Assembly (NCBI RefSeq): GCF_000739655.1
Contig: NZ_BATR01000031.1
Location: 1 to 64,000 of the forward strand
Origin: Verrucomicrobium sp. BvORR106
Lineage (GTDB): Bacteria > Verrucomicrobiota > Verrucomicrobiia > Verrucomicrobiales > Verrucomicrobiaceae
Length of the DNA: 64,000 nucleotides
Direction: 5' to 3'
Part shown: piece by piece, positions 7,659 to 15,860 of the stretch
Layout: every line of letters starts with the position of its first letter
Position numbering within the stretch: the first letter of the stretch is position 1
Notes under the pieces: generated by a model
Told to the model about the DNA's origin: nothing
Databases searched by the model: none
Seen by the model: the letters and a program-made list of their open reading frames with translations, nothing else
Program-made: the position numbers and the translations under genes

Positions 7659-7753
7659 ACAAGAGAGGGTATTGAATTTGTTCCGAAGGAGCCAGGGCGG
7701 CCTGGCCCACTGCGACCCCAACCCGCCCTCCACGGCACCACCCATCTCGATCA

Positions 7754-8842
7754 TCACTCCGACATCCCATACGGCAGGCTGAACTGGTGCTCCTCCCGCG
7801 GCTTGACGTACTCCGTGCTGTCCGTCAGTTCATGCTTCGTGGTGTCATACGTTATCACCTGAACCCGGTTTTCTTTCGGAAGGAACCGGTAGAGCCGAAG
7901 CGGTCCTGAAGAGGTGTAGTCCGACAGGAGAGCATGCACCACATTGCCATGATCACCCACCGTGTCGAGCTTCAGGGCGGTGCACCGGCTCTGGTCTCCG
8001 CAGAAGATGAAGCCCAGGTTCGCGTGCTTGCGGTAGAGCTTGTCCCACATCTGCACGGCCGTGTTGCCCCGCTCGCCGTGCATCTTGTGCCACCGCATGC
8101 GCCCCTTGGGATCATGGATGAAGCCCTCCTTGGTCTTGGGATGCTCCAGCACGCCCAGATCCATATGGGTGGTGATCAGCGCCCGCCGGCCAGCGTGCTG
8201 GGTGAGCAGCGCATCCGCCCAGGCCAGCACGTCGTCCGGGGCATTGCACTCCAGACTGAGGTGGATGAAGTCGAAGCCGCCGGCGCTGAAGAGCTGATAG
8301 CTGTTGGCATTGTTGCCGGAGATCTCCACCGTGGACCGATCCGGGGCAAAGGTCCCACCATACCAGGGAAATTCCTTGAACCGGTCCGCCCCGAAGAACT
8401 TCTGATACAGCGTGGAGTCCCCCTTGGTCTTCATGTCGTGATTCCCCACCGTCAGGCTGTAGGGCACCACCCCGTGCAGCCCGTCCAGGCACTTCCTCGC
8501 CACCGACCACTCCACCTCGTTGTTGTATTCCACGATGTCCCCCACGTGGCTCACAAAGACAATGCGCTGATCCGCCAGTTGTTCCTTGATCCACCGGATG
8601 TGATTCTCAAACACCGGGTTCGTCACCGGATCGGAGCTCAGGGGCGAGCGCTTCGTCTTGGCCCCGAAGTACCCCTGCGTGTCCGGGATCACCACCACCG
8701 TGAAACTCCCTTCCGGTGCCGGCTCCAGGTCAGCAGCGGTCGCTCCCCCGCCATGCAGCAGCTCACACCCCAGGAGAGAGGCGGCCAGCAAGCGGCGACG
8801 TGAAATCAGAAACTGCAAGGGGCGGATCTCTATAGAGGACAT
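7754..8842 (-). CDS. Secreted calcineurin-like metallophosphoesterase (Tat signal)
   Basis: The 362-residue protein has an N-terminal SRRRLLAAS motif and a hydrophobic stretch, consistent with Tat export of a metal-loaded enzyme. The metallophosphoesterase signatures follow in order: PDTQ (Asp54), GDIVEYNNE (Asp102), GNHD (133-136), a THMD histidine near residue 222, and a C-terminal GDQSR region. It should hydrolyse phosphoester bonds with a dinuclear metal centre in the periplasm; the substrate is unknown. It lies just downstream of the SWIM gene on the same strand but 123 bp away. It is probably independent of the conserved DUF4132 operon, since that operon does not usually include a phosphoesterase. 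Confidence 0.8.
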   Translation of the reverse strand: MSSIEIRPLQFLISRRRLLAASLLGCELLHGGGATAADLEPAPEGSFTVVVIPDTQGYFGAKTKRSPLSSDPVTNPVFENHIRWIKEQLADQRIVFVSHVGDIVEYNNEVEWSVARKCLDGLHGVVPYSLTVGNHDMKTKGDSTLYQKFFGADRFKEFPWYGGTFAPDRSTVEISGNNANSYQLFSAGGFDFIHLSLECNAPDDVLAWADALLTQHAGRRALITTHMDLGVLEHPKTKEGFIHDPKGRMRWHKMHGERGNTAVQMWDKLYRKHANLGFIFCGDQSRCTALKLDTVGDHGNVVHALLSDYTSSGPLRLYRFLPKENRVQVITYDTTKHELTDSTEYVKPREEHQFSLPYGMSE

Positions 8843-8965
8843 CGCATGAAATGTGGGGTGTTGGCCAGATCATGCAAACGCCGGAACTGGCGAGGAGTTT
8901 CATCAACCGCGATTGGGGCGATGAATCCTACGAACCCGGGATGCCCCCGCCTCTTCCATCCCAAC

Positions 8966-10993
8966 CTACCCGTCCAGCGACTGGTACACACTCACTATCC
9001 ACCGGCACCGCAGCAGCGCTGCAGCCCTCGGCCGGGCACACAAGACTTCCAGGGAAGGCAGCAGCGGGGCCAGCGAAAGCGTCTTCGCACGGGCCTGCCA
9101 CTCCCTCAACTCCTCCCCAGCGCGGTAGTTGGCCGTGCTGGTGCCCCCTTCCGCCATCCATTCCAAGGAGCTGACCAGCCCGGACAAAAGCATCTGCAAG
9201 GGCCCCATGGCGAGAGGCGTTGCCGACTCGGTTGTCTCCTCGATCTCTTCTTCCTCATCGCCCTCCTCCGCCTTCGGCACCTGGGGCGCAGCAATCTGGG
9301 TTCGTGCCGGTTTTGCAGCGGATCTCTCCTGAGGAAAGGCCAGCACCACAGGTCCGCTCTCCCGCAACAGCCCCAGAGGATGAACCACCAGATGTCCCCC
9401 CTCCCGATGCACGCGCCCGATCACACGGCATGCGGTGAGCTCATCCGGCGGAAAGTTTTCCAGGGCTTCGATCAAGGGCTTGGTGAGATCGTCATACACC
9501 ACCCGAAGCAACAGAGCCCGGCCGGTGTCGTCCATGAGGTACCAGCACAGCGACTGAGAGACCGGGTCAAAAGGCTGCCTTTCCCAGCGGGCAGGCTGGA
9601 GGAGATGAAACGCCTGCCGGGGATCGTGTTCCCGCAAGCCCGGCCGGGACGCAGCGGCGAACTGCCTCTCCAGATGCTCCCAGTTGGTCACCACCGGGGC
9701 CAGGATGTCCGCCGGGTTCGAGGAGCCCGTCACGAGTGCCTGCGATTGGCTGCTGGCAGATAGCCTTCCCCACCGGTTCCGACGGGCCTTCATGAGGCGA
9801 AACCGGCTGCCTGCCAGTTGCGAGGGGGAATCCGCCCCTTCCCACGGCCCGGGTGCGGTGTATCTCCCCACGGCACTGAACCCACCGGCGAAGGCCTTGG
9901 GGCGGGCTTCGGTCCAGGTGGACCAGTCCTTGTTGTCCAGATCCCAGAACAGTACGGTCAACCCTTCATATCCGGAGGCGGTGCGCCAGGGCCATGCGGC
10001 CACTCCACTGAGTTGCAGCGTGCCCACTTCCGCATACTTCTCCCGCGGTGTCCCGGTCAGATGCGGCTGTGCCTGTTGATCCAGCCCCTGGGTCAAGGCA
10101 TAGGCCTGCGCGGCATCCGCCAGCAACCTGGCGAGGTCGGCCTGCGGCCTCCGGTCCAGCCAGTCACCCACCTGGGTGGCCAGCCGTTGCAGCAGCAGCG
10201 ACAGGCGTGGCAACCCGGCGGCCTGGGCGGAAACGCCGAGCGACTCCAGCCGCTGGCCCTCCGACTCGGTCAGCCGGGCCAGCCCCGCGGCCACCATCTC
10301 CTCCAGCAGGGTGGTGACGGCAGGCAACACCTCGGCGCGGGTGGCCCCTGCCGCTTCGCTGCCTGTCTTCAAGGCAGGAGGTTCCCAGTTCTTTCCTGCA
10401 ATCCGACGCACGGCCTGCAAGGCTGCGGCCGTCATGAGGTCATGCTTCTTCTCAGGGGAGCCGGAGACCAGGATCCCTGCGAGTCCCGTGCCCGGCAATC
10501 CACGGATCTCGGCATTGAGATGCGGGAACCGGACCACCAGATCCGCCGCCGCATGAATGAGAGGCTCCTGCTGCTGAAGCAGCTCATACGCCGCCCGCAT
10601 GACCGGGAGGCTGAAGGTCTGCACCAGCGCTGCGTCTTCCGGGGCCAGCCATTCCTCCCTCACACGTTCACCACCTGCCGCAGCGAGTTGCTCAGAAGGG
10701 TTCGAGGAAGATTCGCACGTGACGCTCAAGCACGCTGCCAGGATGTGCTGACACACTCCCGCCGCCGGGCAGGAACACGCCGCCCGGCCCGGCCCCGCGA
10801 TGGGGAGCCGCACCCGATGCCCGCTCACCGTGACGGTCAGGGAGTCCATGTCCTCCGCGAAGGCCAGTGCTCCCACTTCCCCGCGCTCCACATCTTTTTG
10901 CGCGCGACGCAACAGGCCCTTGTTGGCCAGCGCTTCCAGAGCCGCCGAAGTCAGGGCGGCATAAACCTGCCGGATCTCGTGCTCGCGGCTCAT
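8966..10993 (-). CDS. SWIM zinc-finger protein (YehQ-like)
   Basis: The 675-residue protein carries a SWIM-type zinc-binding signature near its N terminus: Cys73-x-Cys75, then Cys81-x-His83 (ACSCPAAGVCQHILA). The rest is long and mostly uncharacterised, with an acidic linker near residues 575-590. SWIM modules are thought to bind DNA or proteins. The start codon is one base after the stop of the VWA gene, which shows tight translational coupling. The order DUF4132, MoxR-like AAA+, DUF5682, VWA, SWIM matches E. coli yehI-L-M-P-Q. The role of this protein in the complex is unknown. Confidence 0.8.
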   Translation of the reverse strand: MSREHEIRQVYAALTSAALEALANKGLLRRAQKDVERGEVGALAFAEDMDSLTVTVSGHRVRLPIAGPGRAACSCPAAGVCQHILAACLSVTCESSSNPSEQLAAAGGERVREEWLAPEDAALVQTFSLPVMRAAYELLQQQEPLIHAAADLVVRFPHLNAEIRGLPGTGLAGILVSGSPEKKHDLMTAAALQAVRRIAGKNWEPPALKTGSEAAGATRAEVLPAVTTLLEEMVAAGLARLTESEGQRLESLGVSAQAAGLPRLSLLLQRLATQVGDWLDRRPQADLARLLADAAQAYALTQGLDQQAQPHLTGTPREKYAEVGTLQLSGVAAWPWRTASGYEGLTVLFWDLDNKDWSTWTEARPKAFAGGFSAVGRYTAPGPWEGADSPSQLAGSRFRLMKARRNRWGRLSASSQSQALVTGSSNPADILAPVVTNWEHLERQFAAASRPGLREHDPRQAFHLLQPARWERQPFDPVSQSLCWYLMDDTGRALLLRVVYDDLTKPLIEALENFPPDELTACRVIGRVHREGGHLVVHPLGLLRESGPVVLAFPQERSAAKPARTQIAAPQVPKAEEGDEEEEIEETTESATPLAMGPLQMLLSGLVSSLEWMAEGGTSTANYRAGEELREWQARAKTLSLAPLLPSLEVLCARPRAAALLRCRWIVSVYQSLDG

Positions 10994-10994
10994 G

Positions 10995-12128
10995 TCATTT
11001 CATACTGGTGATCTTGGCCAGCCAGCCAGCCAGTTGCTTGGGGGTGAGGGCCGCGATCTCCATGCCCGCCTCTGCCAGCTTCTGCGCCGAGGCGGGATCG
11101 TGCACAGGGATGGCCTCAGCATTCAAGGCGGCCAGCCCCATCAACACCACCCCGGCCTCTTTCATCCTCCGCACCGCGGCGAGCATCTGGCCCACGGGTC
11201 CGCCCTCCATGAAATCGCTCACCAGCACGAGCACGGTCCGGTGTGGGTTTTCCAAAAGGCCCTCGCAGTACTTGAGAGCCCGGGCGATGTCCGTGCCGCC
11301 GCCCAGTTGCACGCTCATGAGCACTTCCACGGGATCTTCTGCGTGCTCGCTCAGATCCACCACCTCCGTGTCAAAGACCACCAGCTTGACCCGCAGGGAG
11401 GGAAGCCCGGCGAAGATGCCCGCCATGACGGCGCTGTGGATGACGCTGTCTGCCATGCTGCCGCTTTGATCCACGCACAAGATGATGTGCCAGGGCAGCC
11501 GCCGCGTGTTGCGGGCGAAGAAGCGCGGATCCCGCAGCACCACGGTCTTCCGGGCTGGATCATAGTTCTTGAGATTCCGCCGGAGCGTGGCCCGCCAGTC
11601 AAAGTTCTGCGCGGCCTTGAGCGGACTGTGGCGAAAACGGTTCAGCCGTCCCGTCAGCGCCTGCCGCACCTCGCTCTGCCAGCGGTCTTTTATTTCCTCA
11701 ACCACGTGCTGGATGATGCGCCGTGCCTGGTCCAGCACCTGCCCTTTGAGATGGCCACGGAAGCTCAGCAGCGTCTTCACCAGATCCAGGTTGGGTTCCA
11801 GCTTGGCGAGCGTTTCCGGATCGGTGACGAGTTCTTTGATCTCGTAGCGGTCCAGCGCGTGCTTTTCAATGACCTCCACCGTCTCCTTCGGAAAGAGCAC
11901 CCGCACCTCCGAGAGCCAGGCGGGCACGGTGAACTGGGAGGGCCCGCTGCCGCCCTCACGGCTCTCGCCCGTAGGTTCACGCAGGCCTCTGCCTTGATAC
12001 TCCCGCGAGTAGAGATAATCCAGCGCCGCCTCCATGCGCGCCTGCTCCGCCCCCAGCGGCGTGGAGAGCCGGTCCTCCGCATACTTTCCAAGAACCAGAC
12101 GCCAGCGTTCGAGGATGCTGCTGCTCAT
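10995..12128 (-). CDS. VWA (CoxE-like) domain protein, YehP-like
   Basis: The 377-residue protein ends in a von Willebrand factor A domain with a complete MIDAS site: DQSGS at 220-224, GGGTD at about 276-280, and a later LVSDF segment. The N-terminal ~200 residues are helical and basic. VWA proteins of this type act together with MoxR-family AAA+ ATPases, as in CoxD/CoxE and RavA/ViaA. The start ATG overlaps the stop of the DUF5682 gene (ATGA at 12125-12128), so the two are translationally coupled. It is part of the yeh-like operon. No signal peptide is present, so it should be cytoplasmic. Confidence 0.85.
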   Translation of the reverse strand: MSSSILERWRLVLGKYAEDRLSTPLGAEQARMEAALDYLYSREYQGRGLREPTGESREGGSGPSQFTVPAWLSEVRVLFPKETVEVIEKHALDRYEIKELVTDPETLAKLEPNLDLVKTLLSFRGHLKGQVLDQARRIIQHVVEEIKDRWQSEVRQALTGRLNRFRHSPLKAAQNFDWRATLRRNLKNYDPARKTVVLRDPRFFARNTRRLPWHIILCVDQSGSMADSVIHSAVMAGIFAGLPSLRVKLVVFDTEVVDLSEHAEDPVEVLMSVQLGGGTDIARALKYCEGLLENPHRTVLVLVSDFMEGGPVGQMLAAVRRMKEAGVVLMGLAALNAEAIPVHDPASAQKLAEAGMEIAALTPKQLAGWLAKITSMK

Positions 12129-14677
12129 GCGTGGGCGGCCTCCGGTAGAGATTGGGGATCGAGGGTTTCCAGCCAGCTGGCGAGACCGTCCTCATGCAGG
12201 GCTTTCTCCACCACAGATGACGCCCGCAGGGCCGCGAGCACATCTGCCTCGGTCACACCCGCATTCCGCGGCAGGGACAAATGGGTGACGCCGTGGTTCT
12301 CTGCCACCAGAGCCGCCACGCGATCAGTTTCACGTGGGGTGAGGTCTGACCACGCAAGACGCAGATCCGGAAGCCTCCGCAAGAATTCGTCATCGCTCCA
12401 GTGGGTCATGAGAGCCTCCACTTCCGAGAGAAGGCGGGGCTCCCGCCAGGTGAGTTCCCGGGCGGCTTTCAGCAGGCCAGTGAGGAAAGCAATCTGCCGG
12501 GCGCTTTCACCCACCGCCGGTGCCAGATTGCCCCGGGTAATCGCCAGCAGGGGCTCTAGTTCCAGGAGCCCCGCAGTGTACAGGAGTCCTGCCGCCGCTC
12601 CGCGCAAGAGGGGCGCACACTGGGCCTGTTCCAGCACCCGTCTCAACGCATCCCAGAACGGGGCGGCATCCAGCGGCCCGGCTCCATCCTCATCGGTGTC
12701 GGTATCCGTCTCTTCATCATCGCCCTGGGCGGCCAGACGTGACCGCAACATCAAACATGCCAGCATCACCGGCTCCGCCTGGTCTTCTGGCAGCACGGCC
12801 GCCTGCTCCAGCAACTGGCAGGCCCGCTGGTAGGCCGCCTTCACCAGAGCAGGGAGCAGATTGAGCTTCCGGGCCTCCAGCGGCTCCCGACTCTGCCAGA
12901 GCAGCAGCATCTGCCCCAGCCCATTCGCCACGGAGCTGAAAGAGGGATCGGAGGCGATCCAATTGCCCAGTTGCGCGGCCAGCAGGGTCGCCGCGTCAGG
13001 CAGGCCCATCAGGCAGGCACGGACAAGCAACGCCACCCCCTCACCTGTGCCAGGGTTGGTGTTGGCCTCCAGTTTGGCCACCGCCTCTGCCAGCTTGGAG
13101 GCTGCGGCCTCCCTGACCGACGAACCATAGACCGAGCGCTCGATCAGGACCGCCTCCGTATGAGGAGACCACTGGCAGTCCCAGTGCTCCACAATGCGCC
13201 GGAGGTTCGTGCCGTTAACAAAGTCCGGCCCCGCCTTCCGGGTTCCGAAGGGCACCTGTAGATATTCGAGCTGGTGCAGGAACCGCGATACCTTACGGTG
13301 GGTCTCCTTCTTGTAGATCTCCAGCGCCACCCCTTCCGTGGTGGCAAACTCCAGCGGCAGCCGGGTTTGTCGCGCCATTTGTCGAAAATCCTCCACCAAC
13401 GGCGGCACTCCGGCATCAGGAGGCACCTCACCCGTAGCCCGACCGGTAAAGAGCTGTCGTGCCAGAGCCATCAGCGCCCCACCGTCCGCGCCCATCTCGC
13501 CCTTCACCATCGCCCCACGCAGGCCATCCCACACGTCTTCACGCGAGGGACCAGGATGACCACGGAGCTGAGCCAGACCCTGAGTCTGCGCCAGTACCGC
13601 GATCTCGTCGGCGGCAGAAATGGTCCCTGCGAGATCCCGCGCCCGCGCCGTCCGCCCGAGCTCGACGATCATCCGCAGGGCCACGACATCCAGCGGCTTG
13701 TCATCACCGGAGGTGAAGGCCTCCCAGCAGGCCTGGTAGTAGCCCGGCTGCGGCATGCCCGCACCGTAGCCGGACAGGGAGTCCAGCTGGTTAAAGGTAT
13801 AACGGGTGAGGCAGGAGTGCCGCTCCAGCGGCTCATGCCGGGGCACAGGGGGCAGCGACTCCGCATTCACCAGGTCTGGCAGGACCACCGTGTGGAATCC
13901 TCCGGTCACGACCAGCACGAGCCCGTCCGCCGCCCCAGATGTCGGCCGCCCCAGCACCTCCCGGATGGCGGTCGCCATGGCCGCCTCTCGAGCGAGGGTG
14001 CCATCCGCCTCCATCACCTCCTGGGGACAGTCGAGACGGGAGAACCAGCAGTAGGCCGCCACTTCGTGCACCAGCTTCTCGGGCGCTCCCTGCCACCCGC
14101 GCACTTCAATCAGGCGGTCCCAAAGTTCATCATGATCCCGGCACCCGAGACGGCGCGCCAGCTCCTGCAGGTAGGCGCTGCGTCGGAAGTGATGCTCCGC
14201 CTGCAGGGATTCGATCTTCAGTGCCCCGGGCTTCTCCTGTGCCGCGTCTTCCACGACCCGCTGACTGGGATAGTCCAGATCGATGAAACGCAAGTCGGCA
14301 CCCACAGCATGACCCTCCCGCAGGGCCACCCATTCCGGAGAGTAGTCGCAGAGCGGGTAGTAGCCGGCATGACGCCCATCCCCGGTCTGTTTATTCTTCG
14401 AACCCGGAAGCTGGATCCGGTAGTGCGTGTAGATGGCCACCGGCGGCTGGCACTTCTCATGGAGCAGATGCCGGATGAGTGGCGTGAAGTCATCCGGGCC
14501 CTCCACCAGCACCGCGCGCGGGCGGTGTGCGCGAATCCACTGGCGGATCTGCCAGGCGCACGCCGGGCTGTGGTGTCGCACGGGAAAATAAACAACCTCC
14601 GGGGTGATGAGCTTCTGCTGCATCGCCCGGAGTCCGTCCGCCAGCGCCATGTCTGGAGGAGTCATCGGATGATCCAT
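12125..14677 (-). CDS. DUF5682 family protein (YehM-like)
   Basis: The 850-residue protein has the DUF5682 hallmarks: VYFPVRHHSPACAW at about residues 29-42 and AVLVEGPDDFTPLI shortly after, a His/Glu pattern reminiscent of EreA/ChaN/TraB-type folds. Long helical regions and an acidic stretch (DDEETDTDTDED) follow. In other bacteria this family sits between a MoxR AAA+ and a VWA protein in the yeh locus, and its biochemistry is unknown. The gene overlaps the AAA+ gene by 16 bp upstream and the VWA gene by 4 bp downstream. A hydrolase-like role of the N-terminal domain is an inference from the conserved His-His-Ser-Pro and Glu residues. Confidence 0.8.
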   Translation of the reverse strand: MDHPMTPPDMALADGLRAMQQKLITPEVVYFPVRHHSPACAWQIRQWIRAHRPRAVLVEGPDDFTPLIRHLLHEKCQPPVAIYTHYRIQLPGSKNKQTGDGRHAGYYPLCDYSPEWVALREGHAVGADLRFIDLDYPSQRVVEDAAQEKPGALKIESLQAEHHFRRSAYLQELARRLGCRDHDELWDRLIEVRGWQGAPEKLVHEVAAYCWFSRLDCPQEVMEADGTLAREAAMATAIREVLGRPTSGAADGLVLVVTGGFHTVVLPDLVNAESLPPVPRHEPLERHSCLTRYTFNQLDSLSGYGAGMPQPGYYQACWEAFTSGDDKPLDVVALRMIVELGRTARARDLAGTISAADEIAVLAQTQGLAQLRGHPGPSREDVWDGLRGAMVKGEMGADGGALMALARQLFTGRATGEVPPDAGVPPLVEDFRQMARQTRLPLEFATTEGVALEIYKKETHRKVSRFLHQLEYLQVPFGTRKAGPDFVNGTNLRRIVEHWDCQWSPHTEAVLIERSVYGSSVREAAASKLAEAVAKLEANTNPGTGEGVALLVRACLMGLPDAATLLAAQLGNWIASDPSFSSVANGLGQMLLLWQSREPLEARKLNLLPALVKAAYQRACQLLEQAAVLPEDQAEPVMLACLMLRSRLAAQGDDEETDTDTDEDGAGPLDAAPFWDALRRVLEQAQCAPLLRGAAAGLLYTAGLLELEPLLAITRGNLAPAVGESARQIAFLTGLLKAARELTWREPRLLSEVEALMTHWSDDEFLRRLPDLRLAWSDLTPRETDRVAALVAENHGVTHLSLPRNAGVTEADVLAALRASSVVEKALHEDGLASWLETLDPQSLPEAAHA

Positions 14678-15786
14678 TTGCGCGCCTGGTGAAACCGGTC
14701 CCAGGCCTTGCTCTTCGCCGCCCGGGCCTTCACCACCACATCCACATAGTGCCGCAGCTTCTTGATGTCATCCGCGTTGTCCTTGAGCGCCGTGCCAAGA
14801 AGCTGGCGTGCCAGATGCTCCGGCTCCAGCGTGCCCTTGCCAAAGTAGTGCGCATCCAGCGCGGCGGCATGAGCCACGGCCACCGCCTCCGCCGTGGACA
14901 TGACCGTGCTGGGGCGCTCGATCACTGTCCCCTCCTCCGTCCGCCCGAGTCGCAGGTCCTGGAAGGTGGTGACCAGCACCTCCATCACCTCATCCGGGCA
15001 CTTCACGGCGATGTTGGAGTCTGCAAGCAGGGCCTCGGCCTGGCGTTTCACCAACTCCATCTCCTGCTTCTTGTCCGCCAGCGGCGGCACAGTCTCAAAG
15101 TTGAAGCGTCGCTTCAAGGCGCTGGACATTTCATGAACCCCACGATCCCGCAGGTTCGCGGTGGCGATGACGTTGAAGCCCTTCCTGGCAAAGAGCACTG
15201 AGTCATCCCCCAGCTCCGGAATGTGGAGCGCCTTGTCAGAGAGCAGACTCACCAGCGTGTCCTGGATCTCCGGCTGGCATCGGGTGATTTCTTCGAACCT
15301 GGCCAGCGCCCCCCGTTGCATGGCGATGTGCAGCGGTGAAGGCACGAGAGAGCGCTGCGATGGCCCCTCCGCCAGCAGCAGGGCGTAGTTCCAGGAGTAT
15401 TTGATGTGGTCATCCGTGGTGCCCGCCGTGCCCTGGATCACCAGTTTGGAATCCCCGGCGATGGCGGCGGCCAGCAGCTCAGACAACATGGACTTGGCCG
15501 TGCCTGGTTCGCCCACGAGCATGAGCCCGCGATGGCCGAGGAGCGTCACCACACAACGCTCAATGAGGGCGGTCTCCCCATAGTACTTGCGGGTGATGAC
15601 AGTCTTGGTCTTCTTCCCCTCCCACTCGTGGGTCAGAGCCGCCCCCTCAGACCCCAGGATGAACTGACGCACCGCCTGGGGAGACAGGCTCCAGTTCTCC
15701 GGTCGCGGTGCCTTGTCATTCGCCGCCAGCGCGGCGAGTTCTTCAGCGAACCGGGTTTCGGCGGGAGGTTGGATGGAGGCGGACAT
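14662..15786 (-). CDS. MoxR-like AAA+ ATPase (YehL-like)
   Basis: The 374-residue product has a Walker A motif VGEPGTAKS at 91-99, a Walker B-like segment LARFEEI in which the usual Asp-Glu is Glu-Glu, and sensor-1 VIATANLRDRG. The C terminus is an alpha-helical lid. MoxR-type AAA+ proteins remodel VWA partners and their clients using ATP, and the VWA partner is two genes downstream. The ATG at 15786 is chosen because the open frame further upstream (to 15885) would overlap the preceding DUF4132 gene and carries no family-like sequence; no good Shine-Dalgarno distinguishes them. It belongs to the same operon and overlaps the DUF5682 gene by 16 bp. Confidence 0.85.
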   Translation of the reverse strand: MSASIQPPAETRFAEELAALAANDKAPRPENWSLSPQAVRQFILGSEGAALTHEWEGKKTKTVITRKYYGETALIERCVVTLLGHRGLMLVGEPGTAKSMLSELLAAAIAGDSKLVIQGTAGTTDDHIKYSWNYALLLAEGPSQRSLVPSPLHIAMQRGALARFEEITRCQPEIQDTLVSLLSDKALHIPELGDDSVLFARKGFNVIATANLRDRGVHEMSSALKRRFNFETVPPLADKKQEMELVKRQAEALLADSNIAVKCPDEVMEVLVTTFQDLRLGRTEEGTVIERPSTVMSTAEAVAVAHAAALDAHYFGKGTLEPEHLARQLLGTALKDNADDIKKLRHYVDVVVKARAAKSKAWDRFHQARKWIIR

Positions 15787-15860
15787 GAAGGATGGCGGGG
15801 AGTTGGTGAGGATCATCCATGGGCAGCTTGTTTCAGGCAAGCTTGCAGCCGGTGGGTTTT

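Larger units (their letters stand above)
6842..7753. other. Repeat-rich intergenic region of about 900 bp
   Basis: There is no convincing gene. The region holds a perfect 22-bp inverted repeat (6978-7049), a 271-bp quasi-palindromic element (7291-7561), a degenerate copy of the inverted-repeat arm (about 7568-7605) and a 39-bp segment repeated near 61.6 kb. Short open frames inside the 271-bp element are conserved with the second copy but are better explained by conservation of the element itself. Confidence 0.7.

Noticed and set aside
10992-12833. 613-codon plus-strand open frame
   Set aside because: It is antisense to the VWA and DUF5682 genes and has the Gln/His/Arg-rich composition of a high-GC shadow frame.
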